Part shown: one piece after another, positions 29,447-38,195 of the stretch
Numbering within the stretch: the stretch's first letter is position 1
How the letters are laid out: each line of letters starts with the position of its first letter
Source of the DNA: Nocardia farcinica
GTDB taxonomy: Bacteria > Actinomycetota > Actinomycetes > Mycobacteriales > Mycobacteriaceae
DNA: 64,000 nucleotides
Assembly: GCF_001182745.1 (NCBI RefSeq)
Contig: NZ_LN868938.1
Span: 2,356,001-2,420,000, forward strand
Direction: 5' to 3'
Notes under the pieces: generated by a model
Database searches by the model: none
What the model was told of the DNA's origin: nothing
What the model saw: only the letters and a program-made list of their open reading frames with translations
Program-made: the position numbers and the translations under genes

Positions 29447-29697
29447 CACAGACCTCCTCGACGGCACGAGCTGAGCTGACGGTACCCCGGCAACCGCCCG
29501 CACCAGCGGTTTCCCGGCCGGGCGAACGCTCGGCGCGTCGCGGTGGAGTGGCTCGACCGGGCCATCATGCGCGCCCGGCCGCCGTGCGGCCAGGGCTGTG
29601 CTCAGCCTGATTCCTACCCTTGTCGGCCCGCCCGCGCCGTTCGCATGCTGTGACGTCCCTTGAATTCGAAGCAGATCCGAAGCACTGGAGTAGCACC
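29447..29697. other. Divergent promoter region of the ABC/monooxygenase operon
   Basis: 251 bp between two divergent genes. I see no riboswitch, clear operator or ORF. A GGAG lies 8 nt before the binding-protein GTG. The region likely contains both promoters, but no convincing -35/-10 pair was found. Confidence 0.4.
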
Positions 29698-31314
29698 GTG
29701 ATCCGTCGCCGTCACCGAATCCTCGCCCTCGCGGGAGCGCTCGCCGCCGCCGTCGGCGTGACCGGGTGTGGCGGTGGCACGGCCGCACCGGGCGCGGACG
29801 CGGGCCCGCCGCAGCCGGGCGGCACCCTGCGCTACGGGCTGTCCCAGGCGCCCACCTGCGCGGACCCGGCGCAGTCGGGTACCAACCAGACGTTGTATGT
29901 GACCCGCCAGGTGGTCGATTCGCTCACCGATCAGGATCCGCGCACCGGCGAGCTGCGGCCGTGGCTGGCCCGCAGCTGGGAGGTGAGCCCGGACGCCACC
30001 ACCTTCACCTTCCACCTCGCCGACGGCGTCACCTTCAGTGACGGCACGCCGCTGACCGCCGAGTCGGTGCGCAACACCTTCGACGCGGTCGCCCGGCTCG
30101 GCACGGTCAAGTCCCCGCTGGGCGCGAGCTACCTCAGCGAGTACACCGGCACCACCGTGGTGGACCGGCTGACCGCGCGGGTGACCTTCCAGCGGCCGAA
30201 TGCCCAGTTCCTGCAGGCGTCCTCGACCACCCAGCTGGGCATCCTGGCCGATGCGAGCACCGCCGCGACCGCCGAGCAACGCTGCGCGGGCGTGGTGGGC
30301 AGCGGCCCGTTCACCTATGCCGAGTGGCGGCAGGACCAGTCGGCCACCCTGGTCAAACGCGCCGGGTACCACTGGGGTTCGGCGGTGTTCGGGCACAGCG
30401 GCGAGGCCTACCTGGATCGCCTCGAGTTCACCGTGGTGCCCGAATCGGGCGTGCGCACCGGCAGTCTGGCCTCCGGACAGCTGGACGCGGTGAGCGACGC
30501 CCTGCCCCAGGACCTGCCCCAGATCGAAGCGGCGGGCGGGCAGGTGCTCACCGCGTCCAATCCCGGCGTGCCGTTCGGGTTGCAGCCCAACGTGTCCCGC
30601 GGCCCGCTGCGCGATCCCGCGGTGCGCCGAGCCCTGCTGACGGCGCTGGACCGCCGCGAACTGGTCGACACCGTGCTCGGCCCGCAGTTCCACGCCGCCA
30701 CCGGCCCGCTGGCCGCGTCCACCCCCGGGTACCGCGACCTGTCGGCGCGGCTGACGCACGATCCGGCGAGGTCGGGCGAGATCCTGGACCGGGCGGGCTG
30801 GGTGCCCGGTGGCGACGGTATCCGGGCCAAGGACGGGCAGCGGCTGTCGTTCGCGGTGCTGTTCAGCGGCGCGTTCGCCGGGAACCAGGCGGTGCTGGAG
30901 TTGAGCCAGCAGCAACTGCGCCGGGTGGGTGTGGAGTTGCGTCTCGAACCCGCCGCCACGCCGGAGTACACGGCCAGGCAGAACGCCAAGGACTACGACG
31001 CGCTGTACTACAACACCACCCGCGCCGACGGCGACATCCTGCGCAACGTCTTCGGAATCACCGGGCGCAACCTCAATCTGCGCGCGGCGATCCCGGCACT
31101 CGACGAGGCCTTGGACGGGCAGCTGCGCACCGCCGACCCGGCCGCGCGGGCGGCGCTGATCGGCACCGCCCAGGAGCAGGTGCTCGACGCGGGCCTGTGG
31201 ATTCCCACCATCGAGCTGTCCCAGGCGATCGGCGTCGGTCCGGCGACGCACGGGGTGGCCTTCGACGCCTCGGCGCGGTTGCAGTTCTTCGACGCCTGGC
31301 TGGGCGGGCGGTGA
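29698..31314 (+). CDS. ABC transporter substrate-binding lipoprotein (SBP family 5)
   Basis: 538 residues. Signal sequence with lipobox VTGC (Cys24), then the family 5 (peptide/nickel/opine) fold: GGTLRYGLSQ, FHLADGVTFSDGTPLTAESV and DPAVRRALLTALDRRELVDTVLG. Family members bind peptides, metal chelates, sugars or glutathione; the ligand here is unknown. First gene of an eight-gene operon. The GTG at 29698 was chosen because the lipobox then sits at the usual distance. Confidence 0.92.
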   Translation: MIRRRHRILALAGALAAAVGVTGCGGGTAAPGADAGPPQPGGTLRYGLSQAPTCADPAQSGTNQTLYVTRQVVDSLTDQDPRTGELRPWLARSWEVSPDATTFTFHLADGVTFSDGTPLTAESVRNTFDAVARLGTVKSPLGASYLSEYTGTTVVDRLTARVTFQRPNAQFLQASSTTQLGILADASTAATAEQRCAGVVGSGPFTYAEWRQDQSATLVKRAGYHWGSAVFGHSGEAYLDRLEFTVVPESGVRTGSLASGQLDAVSDALPQDLPQIEAAGGQVLTASNPGVPFGLQPNVSRGPLRDPAVRRALLTALDRRELVDTVLGPQFHAATGPLAASTPGYRDLSARLTHDPARSGEILDRAGWVPGGDGIRAKDGQRLSFAVLFSGAFAGNQAVLELSQQQLRRVGVELRLEPAATPEYTARQNAKDYDALYYNTTRADGDILRNVFGITGRNLNLRAAIPALDEALDGQLRTADPAARAALIGTAQEQVLDAGLWIPTIELSQAIGVGPATHGVAFDASARLQFFDAWLGGR

Positions 31315-32306
31315 CGATGGCGCGCTATCTGATCTCGCGGGTGCTGCAAGCGTTGTGGGTGCTGTGGGCGGCGTTCACGCTGTCGTTCGTGGTGCTCTAC
31401 CTGCTGCCCGCCGATCCGGTCGCGATCGCCGCGGACGCGGGCGGGACCGGCACGCCGGTCGACCAGGCCGCCATCGCCGAACTCCAGGCACGCTACGGGC
31501 TGGACCGGCCGCTGTGGGAGCAGTACGGCACCGCGCTGACCCACGCCGTGCGGGGCGATCTCGGCTACTCCATCGCCTCCGGCCGCCCGGTGACGACGGC
31601 GATCGGCGCGGTGCTGCCCGCCACGCTGGCGCTGGCGTCGCTGGCGCTGGCGCTGGCCGTGGCGGGCGGGGTGATCGTGGCGTTCGCGGCGACCTATACC
31701 CGCAGGCCGTGGCTGCGCGGTGTGCTCACCGCGCTGCCGCCGATGGGTGTGTCGGTTCCGACGTTCTGGACGGGCCTGATCCTGTTGCAGCTGTTCTCCT
31801 TCCACTGGCGGCTGGCGCCGGCGTTCGGCGGTGACGGGCTGCGCGGCACCCTGCTGCCCGCGATCACGCTGGCGGTGCCGATCGGCGCCGTGCTCGCCCA
31901 GGTGCTCACCGCGGGCCTGGAATCGACCTGGCGGCAACCGTTCACGGAGGTGGCGCTGGCCAAGGGCGCGTCCCGGTGGTGGGTGCAGCGCAGGCATGTG
32001 GCCCGGCCGGCCGCGATACCGACGCTGACCATCGGTGGCGTGCTGGTGGGCAACCTGCTGGCCGGGTCGGTGGTGGTGGAGACGGTGTTCGCCCGCGAGG
32101 GGCTTGGCCGCCTCACCCAGACTTCGGTGCTGGCCCAGGACATTCCGGTGGTACAGGGCATCGTGATGGTCACCGCGCTGGTGTTCGTCAGCGTCAACCT
32201 CGTCGTCGATCTGGTGTATCCGCTGCTGGATCCGCGCATCACCACGACGGGCGTGGGGCGCGTGCCGAGCGCCGCCGGGCGGGAGGAGGTGCCTGCCGGT
32301 GTCTGA
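31311..32306 (+). CDS. ABC transporter permease, DppB type
   Basis: About 331 residues, six membrane helices, beginning ARYLISRVLQALWVLW, typical of DppB/OppB permeases. The EAA-type loop contacting the ATPase is EVALAKGASRWWVQRRHVARPAAIPTL. GTG at 31311 overlaps the binding-protein stop by 4 nt; the ATG at 31317 is equally plausible. Pairs with the next gene to form the membrane channel. Confidence 0.92.
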   Translation: MTMARYLISRVLQALWVLWAAFTLSFVVLYLLPADPVAIAADAGGTGTPVDQAAIAELQARYGLDRPLWEQYGTALTHAVRGDLGYSIASGRPVTTAIGAVLPATLALASLALALAVAGGVIVAFAATYTRRPWLRGVLTALPPMGVSVPTFWTGLILLQLFSFHWRLAPAFGGDGLRGTLLPAITLAVPIGAVLAQVLTAGLESTWRQPFTEVALAKGASRWWVQRRHVARPAAIPTLTIGGVLVGNLLAGSVVVETVFAREGLGRLTQTSVLAQDIPVVQGIVMVTALVFVSVNLVVDLVYPLLDPRITTTGVGRVPSAAGREEVPAGV

Positions 32307-33192
32307 CCGCAGGATCGTCTCGGGCGCGGGACCGGCGGCGGCGCTGGGCGCGGTGGCCGCGTGGTGGCGCGGCGCGCGCCCGGCCCCGCAGTCGGTGCGG
32401 GCCAATGCCGGGCTGGTGGTGTCGGCGGCGGTGACGGTGCTGGTGCTCGGATGGGCGCTGTTCCCGTCGGTGTTCGCCGGTGGTGACCCGTTGACCGGGG
32501 TACCCGCCGAGAAGCTGCGCCCGCCGAGTCCGGACCACTGGTTCGGCACCGACAACCTCGGCCGCGACCTCTACACCCGGGTGGTGCACGGCGCGGGGCT
32601 CTCGCTCACCGCCACGGTCTCGGCGGTGGCGATCGCCCTGGTGGCCGGTGCGCTGCTCGGTCTGCTGGCCGGCGCGCTGGGTGGCGTGGTGGACGCGGTG
32701 ACGATGCGCGTGGTCGACGTGCTGCTGTCCATTCCGGCGCTGCTGCTCTCGCTCGCCCTGGTGACCGCGCTCGGCTTCGGCACCGCGAATGTGGCGATCG
32801 CCGTGGGCGTCTCGCTGGTGGCGAACTTCGCCCGGGTGATGCGCTCGGAGGTGCTGCGGGTGCGCACCGCGACCTACGTGGAAGCGGCGCGCGCGAGCGG
32901 GGTGCGCTGGTATGTCGTGCTCGCCCGCCACATCCTGCCCAACGCCTACCGTCCGGTGCTCGCGCTGGCGGCGGTGGAGTTCGGCATGGCGGTCCTGGCG
33001 GTCTCGGCGCTGAGCTTCCTCGGCTACGGCGCGAAACCGCCGACCCCGGAGTGGGGTTCGTTGATCTCGGAGGGCCGCAACTACCTGGCCGGTGCCTGGT
33101 GGCTGACCACCCTGCCCGGTCTGGTGATCGTCGTGGTCGTGCTCGCGGCCCAGCACCTGGGCCGCGCCGTGGAGCGGAGCCGGACCGCATGA
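32299..33192 (+). CDS. ABC transporter permease, DppC type
   Basis: 297 residues with the DppC layout: an N-terminal helix (about 38-55), the HWFGTDNLGRDLYTRVVHGAG motif and five further helices. The ATPase-contact loop is YVEAARASGVRWYVVLARHILPNA. The GTG start lies 8 nt inside the DppB-type gene, so the two are coupled. Confidence 0.92.
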   Translation: MSDRRIVSGAGPAAALGAVAAWWRGARPAPQSVRANAGLVVSAAVTVLVLGWALFPSVFAGGDPLTGVPAEKLRPPSPDHWFGTDNLGRDLYTRVVHGAGLSLTATVSAVAIALVAGALLGLLAGALGGVVDAVTMRVVDVLLSIPALLLSLALVTALGFGTANVAIAVGVSLVANFARVMRSEVLRVRTATYVEAARASGVRWYVVLARHILPNAYRPVLALAAVEFGMAVLAVSALSFLGYGAKPPTPEWGSLISEGRNYLAGAWWLTTLPGLVIVVVVLAAQHLGRAVERSRTA

Positions 33193-33266
33193 GTGGGTCA
33201 GCGGCCGGAGGCGGCAGCGCAGCATCACCACGCAGGCCGCCCCACTCAGGCGGAATCGGGCACAGT

Positions 33267-34874
33267 ATGAGCGAACTGCTGCGGATCGACCAGCTGCGGG
33301 TGACCTATCGCAGCGGCGGCGGCGCGGTGACCGCGCTGGCCGGCGCCTCGCTGACGGTCGCTCCCGGCGAGGTGGTGGCGTTGGTCGGCGAATCCGGTTC
33401 GGGCAAATCGACGCTCGCGCACGCGGTGATCGGCCTGCTGCCGCGGGCCGCGCGAGTCGGCGGCGGCCACATCGAGTTCGCCGGGCTGCGCGTCGACACC
33501 GCCGACGAGCGCACGCTGCGGCGGCTGCGGGGGGCCAGGATCGGCTTCGTCCCCCAGGATCCCGGGCTGTCGCTGAACCCGGTGCGGCGGGTGGGCGATC
33601 AGATCGCCGAAGCGCTGCGCGTGCACGGCCTGGCCGATCCGCGCACCGCCCGCGCCCGCGTCCTCGACCTGCTCGACGAGGTGGGCTTGGAGCGGTCGCA
33701 GCGCTGGGAGCGGCGCTATCCGCACGAGCTGTCCGGGGGGCAACGCCAGCGGGTGCTCATCGCCATCGCGCTGGCCTGCGGACCGGAGCTGATCATCGCC
33801 GACGAACCCACCAGTGCCCTGGACGCGACGGTGGCACGCCGGGTGCTCGACCGGCTGGCCGAGCGGATCGGCGCGCGCGGCACCGCCGTGCTGCTGATCA
33901 CCCACGACCTGGCGATGGCCGCCGAGCGGGCCGACCGGCTCGTAGTGCTGGCCGACGGGGAGATCGTGGAGTCCGGCCGTCCCGCCGACCTGCTCACCGC
34001 GCCACGGCATCCCTACACCGCGCGGTTGCTGGCCGCCTCGCCGAGCCTGCGCCCCGCGCCCGCGCGCCCGGCCCGCCCGGCGACCGGTGCGCCGCTGCTG
34101 GTGCTGCGCGAGGTGCACAAGCGCTACCGCACGCCCGCGGGCACGGTCACCGCGGTGGACGGGGTCGGCTTCGAACTGCGCCGTGGGGAAACGCTGGCGC
34201 TGGTCGGCGAATCCGGGTCGGGCAAGTCCACCACGGCGCGGATCGCGTTGCGGCTGACCGGCGCCGACCGTGGCAGCGTGACCTTCGACGGGCACGACAT
34301 CACCGCCGTGCGCGGCGCACGGTTGCGTGCGCTGCGCAGGCGCTTCCAGGTGGTGTACCAGAATCCCTACGGCTCGCTGGATCCACGCCAGTCGCTGGCC
34401 ACGATCATCGCCGAGCCGTTGCGCGCCTTCGGCATCGGCGACCGGGCCGCCCGCCGGGCCCGGGTGCGGGAACTGCTCGGACAGGTCGCGTTGCCCGAGC
34501 ACTACGCCGTCCGCCGCCCGGCCGAACTCTCCGGCGGCCAACGTCAACGCGTCGCGATCGCCCGCGCGCTGGCGCTGCACCCCGACCTGCTGGTCCTCGA
34601 CGAACCGGTCTCGGCGTTGGACGCCTCGGTGCAGGCCCAGATCCTCGACCTGCTCGAACGCCTGCAATCCGAGCTGGATGTGAGCTACCTGTTCATCTCC
34701 CACGACCTCGCGGTGGTCCGGCGCATCAGCGACCACGTGGCGGTGATGCGGCACGGGAAGGTCGTCGAATCCGGGCCGACGGCGGCGATATTCGACGCGC
34801 CGCGCCACGAGTACACCGCCGAGCTGCTCGCGGCGATCCCCCACCCCCAGCTGTCCCGGAAAGGACCGTCCTGA
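33267..34874 (+). CDS. Fused double ABC transporter ATPase (DppD-DppF type)
   Basis: About 535 residues with two complete nucleotide-binding domains. Domain 1: Walker A GESGSGKST near 40, signature LSGGQRQR, Walker B LIIADEPTSALDA. Domain 2: Walker A GESGSGKST near 316, LSGGQRQR, LVLDEPVSALDA. Such DppD-DppF fusions are common in actinobacteria and power the preceding permeases. An ATG at 33189 overlapping the DppC-type stop (ATGA) would add 26 low-complexity residues and is an alternative start. Confidence 0.92.
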   Translation: MSELLRIDQLRVTYRSGGGAVTALAGASLTVAPGEVVALVGESGSGKSTLAHAVIGLLPRAARVGGGHIEFAGLRVDTADERTLRRLRGARIGFVPQDPGLSLNPVRRVGDQIAEALRVHGLADPRTARARVLDLLDEVGLERSQRWERRYPHELSGGQRQRVLIAIALACGPELIIADEPTSALDATVARRVLDRLAERIGARGTAVLLITHDLAMAAERADRLVVLADGEIVESGRPADLLTAPRHPYTARLLAASPSLRPAPARPARPATGAPLLVLREVHKRYRTPAGTVTAVDGVGFELRRGETLALVGESGSGKSTTARIALRLTGADRGSVTFDGHDITAVRGARLRALRRRFQVVYQNPYGSLDPRQSLATIIAEPLRAFGIGDRAARRARVRELLGQVALPEHYAVRRPAELSGGQRQRVAIARALALHPDLLVLDEPVSALDASVQAQILDLLERLQSELDVSYLFISHDLAVVRRISDHVAVMRHGKVVESGPTAAIFDAPRHEYTAELLAAIPHPQLSRKGPS

Positions 34875-36025
34875 TGGCGCAACCGCAGCACCGCCCCGCG
34901 TTCTTCCACGGGATCGAACTCGTCGGCACCGGCGCCCACCCCGCCTCCTGGCGACGGGCCGACTCACGCGCCGAGGACCTGTTCGGCGCGCCGTACTGGG
35001 TGTCGGCGATCACCGCGGCCGAACGCGCCGGGCTCGACGCGGTCTTCCTGCCCGATTCCTTCGGCCTGCAACCCGGCGGCCCCGCGGTGGTGCGGGGCAG
35101 GCTGGACGCGGTCGCCGTCGCCGCGCGCGCCGCGGCCGCCACCGGCCGCATCGGTCTGGTGCCGCAGGTCACCGTCACCCACACCGAGCCCTTCCACGTG
35201 TCCAAAGCCGTTGCCGCACTGGATTTCGCGACGCGGGGCCGCGCGGGCTGGGAGGTCGCCGTCTCGCCCGGCGCCGCGCAGGCCAAGGCGTTCGGGCGCA
35301 AGGGGCCGCAGCAGGCGGCGCAGCTGTGGCGCGAGGCCGACGACGCGATCGAGGTGGTCACCCGGCTGTGGGATTCCTGGGAGGACGACGCCGAGATCCG
35401 CGACGTCGCGACCGGGCGCTTCATCGACCGCGCCAAACTGCACTACATCGACTTCGTCGGCGAGTACTTCTCGGTGAAGGGGCCCTCGATCACCCCGCGT
35501 TCGCCGCAGGGGCAACCGGTCGTGGCCGTCCGCGCCGACGACGGCGCCGCCATCGGCGTGGCGGTGCGCCGCGCCGACCTGCTCCGCATCGCCCCACCGG
35601 ATCTGGACGCCGCGCACGCCCGCCGGACCGCGCTGCGCCAGGCCGCGCTCGGCGCGGGCCGCGACCCCGACACCCTCACCGTGCTCCTGGACCTCGACGT
35701 GCACTTGGCCGAGCGCGCCGAGGACGCGCACGCCGACCTCGAGCAGCTCGACCGCTGGGCCGCGCCGTCGATTCGTCCCGCCGCCACCGGCCTGCGCCAC
35801 ATCGGCACCCCCGGCTCGCTGCGGCAGCTGCTGGCCGACCTGGCCGGGTCCGGCGCCGCCGACGGCGTGGTGCTGCGCCCGCTGGCGGTGCCCGCGGCAC
35901 TGCGCCTGCTCGCCTCGGACCCGCCGGACCCCACCGGCGCGGCGGGTTCGCTGCGCGAGCGGATCGGCCTGCCCCGCCCACCCAGCCGCTACGCCGCGGC
36001 ACGCACGGAAGGAACGCCGTCATGA
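34874..36025 (+). CDS. LLM-class flavin-dependent oxidoreductase, NtaA-like (first)
   Basis: 383 residues of the luciferase-like fold. N-terminal barrel strand FFHGIELVGTG, then ERAGLDAVFLPDSFG and TGRIGLVPQVTVTHTEPFHVSKAVAALDFATRGRAGW. A middle segment (LWDSWEDDAEIRD, HYIDFVGEYFSVKGPSITPRSPQGQP) is shared with the NtaA/SnaA/DszA monooxygenases. Reduced FMN from a separate reductase is expected; none is encoded nearby. Its start overlaps the ATPase stop by one base. The substrate is unknown. Confidence 0.85.
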   Translation: MAQPQHRPAFFHGIELVGTGAHPASWRRADSRAEDLFGAPYWVSAITAAERAGLDAVFLPDSFGLQPGGPAVVRGRLDAVAVAARAAAATGRIGLVPQVTVTHTEPFHVSKAVAALDFATRGRAGWEVAVSPGAAQAKAFGRKGPQQAAQLWREADDAIEVVTRLWDSWEDDAEIRDVATGRFIDRAKLHYIDFVGEYFSVKGPSITPRSPQGQPVVAVRADDGAAIGVAVRRADLLRIAPPDLDAAHARRTALRQAALGAGRDPDTLTVLLDLDVHLAERAEDAHADLEQLDRWAAPSIRPAATGLRHIGTPGSLRQLLADLAGSGAADGVVLRPLAVPAALRLLASDPPDPTGAAGSLRERIGLPRPPSRYAAARTEGTPS

Positions 36026-37389
36026 CCCGGCCCCGTAAACAGGTGCACCTGGCCGCGCACTTCCCCGGCGTCAACAACACCACCGTCTGGAGCGACCCGG
36101 ACTCGGGCAGCCAGATCGATTTCGCCTCCTTCGAGCATCTCGCCCGCACCGCCGAACGCGGCCTGTTCGACTTCTTCTTCCTCGCCGAGGGACTGCGGCT
36201 GCGCGAGCACCGCGGCCGCATCCACGACCTGGACGTCGTCGGCAGGCCGGACACCTTCACCGTGCTCAACGCCCTGGCCGGGGTCACCGAGCGGCTCGGC
36301 CTGGCGGGAACCATCAACTCCACCTACAACGAGCCCTTCGAGCTGGCCAAACAGTTCGCCTCGCTGGACCACCTCTCCGGCGGCCGGGCGGCCTGGAACG
36401 TTGTCACCTCCTCCGACGCGTTCACCGGCGAGAACTTCCGCCGCGGCGGATATCTCGAGCACGCCGACCGCTACCGGCGCGCCGCCGAGGTCGTCGAACT
36501 CAGCCGGGCGCTGTGGGACAGCTGGCCCGCCGACGCGCTGGTGGTCGATCGCGCGGCGGGCGTGTTCGCGCACGCGATCCCCGAAACCCGGTACCGGGGC
36601 AGCCAGTTCGACATCGCGGCGCCGTTCGTGGTGCCGCCGAGCCCGCAAGGGCATCCCGTGCTGTTGCAGGCGGGCGACTCCGACGAGGGCCGCGAATTCG
36701 GTGCGGCCGCCGCCGATGCCATCTTCACCGCGCACGGCACGCCGGCCGCGGGCCGCGCCTTCTACGCCGACGTCAAGGGCAGGCTGGCCAAGTACGGCCG
36801 CAGGCCCGAACACCTGAAGATCTTCCCGGCCGCCACCTTCGTCCTCGGCGACACCGCCGAGGAGGCCCAGGAGCGTGCCCGCCACATCCGGCTCCAGCAG
36901 GTGGGGCCGCAGACCGCGCTGGCGTTCCTGGAACAGGTGTGGGGCCGGGACCTGTCCGGCTACGACCCGGACGGTCCGCTGCCCGACCTGGAACCCACCG
37001 GCGACGTGGAGATCACCCGCGGCCGGGTGCGGCACGCCAAGGACCCGCGCGCCGTCGCGGCGGCCTGGCGGGAGAAGGCCGCGGCCGAGGGGCTGAGCAT
37101 CCGCGAACTCGTCATCGAGGTCACCGCCCGCCAGCAGTTCGTCGGCACCCCCGCCCAGGTGGCCGCCGAGATCGACGAATACGTGCAGACCGACGCCGCC
37201 GACGGGTTCATCCTCGTCCCCCACCTCACGCCCGCGGGCCTCGACGAGTTCGTCGACCGGGTCGTCCCGGAACTGCAGGACCGCGGCAGTTTCCGCACCG
37301 AGTACCGCGGCGCCACGCTGCGCGACCACCTCGGTCTGCCCCACCCCCACCGTCACCGCACCGCACCCGAAGGAGCCCGAGCGTCATGA
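36022..37389 (+). CDS. NtaA/DmoA-type FMN-dependent monooxygenase (second)
   Basis: 455 residues. Strong NtaA-family features: HFPGVNNTTVWSDPDSGSQIDF, DFFFLAEGLRLREHRGRI, STYNEPFELAKQFASLDHLSGGRAAWNVVTS and RYRGSQFDIAAPFVVPPSPQGHPVLLQAG. Relatives oxidise nitrilotriacetate, EDTA, dibenzothiophene sulfone or dimethyl sulfide using FMNH2 and O2. ATGA overlap with the preceding gene. With the ABC importer it suggests oxidation of an imported small molecule. Confidence 0.88.
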   Translation: MTRPRKQVHLAAHFPGVNNTTVWSDPDSGSQIDFASFEHLARTAERGLFDFFFLAEGLRLREHRGRIHDLDVVGRPDTFTVLNALAGVTERLGLAGTINSTYNEPFELAKQFASLDHLSGGRAAWNVVTSSDAFTGENFRRGGYLEHADRYRRAAEVVELSRALWDSWPADALVVDRAAGVFAHAIPETRYRGSQFDIAAPFVVPPSPQGHPVLLQAGDSDEGREFGAAAADAIFTAHGTPAAGRAFYADVKGRLAKYGRRPEHLKIFPAATFVLGDTAEEAQERARHIRLQQVGPQTALAFLEQVWGRDLSGYDPDGPLPDLEPTGDVEITRGRVRHAKDPRAVAAAWREKAAAEGLSIRELVIEVTARQQFVGTPAQVAAEIDEYVQTDAADGFILVPHLTPAGLDEFVDRVVPELQDRGSFRTEYRGATLRDHLGLPHPHRHRTAPEGARAS

Positions 37390-38195
37390 CCACAAGCACC
37401 GCGACCGGTTTCGAGACCGACTGGGCGCACTGGCACCGTGCCCGCGAAGACCAGCTGCGCGACCCGCTCGGCTTCCTGAGCCTGACCGCCCTGCACTGGC
37501 TGTCCGATCGCCCCGAGCACTTCGACGGTCTGCCCGGCACCTGGTGGGTCACCGACGACAAGGTGTTCATCACCGCGCAACCGGGCGACCGGCTGATCGC
37601 CGAGGGCAGCGACATCGCGGGAGTGCGGATCCTGACGCCCGTCGAGGGCGGACCCGGCGTACCGGTGCGCCACGAGCGCCGCATCCTCGAGGTCATCCGC
37701 CGCACCGGCCGCCACGCCGTGCGGGTGCACGATCCGGCCGCGCCCGCGCTGGCGCGGTTCACCGGCGTCCCGGCCTATGCGCCCGACCCGCGCTGGGTGC
37801 TGCCCGGACGCTTCACCGCCTTCGCCGCGCCACGGACGGTCACCACCGGCGCGGTCATCGACGGGCTCGAACACCAGCACCAGGCCGTCGGCGTGGTGGA
37901 GTTCGCCGTGGGCGCGGTGACCGAACAGGTCGTCGTCTTCCGCACCGGCGCCGATCTGCGCATCCTGTTCACCGACGCGACCAGCGGCGTGACCACCTAT
38001 CCGGCGGCGCGGTCGCTGACGCTGCCCGCCCCCGACGCCGAGGGCGCGGTCGTGCTCGACTTCAACCGGGCGGTGAACCTGCCGTGCGCCTTCACCGATT
38101 TCGCGACCTGCCCGGTGGCGCCGGAACAGAACCGGCTGCGGGTGGCGATCGAAGCGGGCGAACAGGATCCGCGGCTGGGCGGGGCGCCGCGATGA
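37386..38195 (+). CDS. DUF1684 family protein
   Basis: 269 residues, cytoplasmic, no signal or membrane segment. The family pattern is visible: WHRAREDQLRDPLGFLSLTALHWL at the start, LPGRFTAFAAP in the middle, and C-terminal LDFNRAVNLPCAFTDFATCPVAPEQNRL. No reaction has been assigned to this family as far as I know. ATGA overlap with the monooxygenase upstream and GATG overlap with the next gene imply it works in the same pathway. Confidence 0.85.
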   Translation: MTTSTATGFETDWAHWHRAREDQLRDPLGFLSLTALHWLSDRPEHFDGLPGTWWVTDDKVFITAQPGDRLIAEGSDIAGVRILTPVEGGPGVPVRHERRILEVIRRTGRHAVRVHDPAAPALARFTGVPAYAPDPRWVLPGRFTAFAAPRTVTTGAVIDGLEHQHQAVGVVEFAVGAVTEQVVVFRTGADLRILFTDATSGVTTYPAARSLTLPAPDAEGAVVLDFNRAVNLPCAFTDFATCPVAPEQNRLRVAIEAGEQDPRLGGAPR

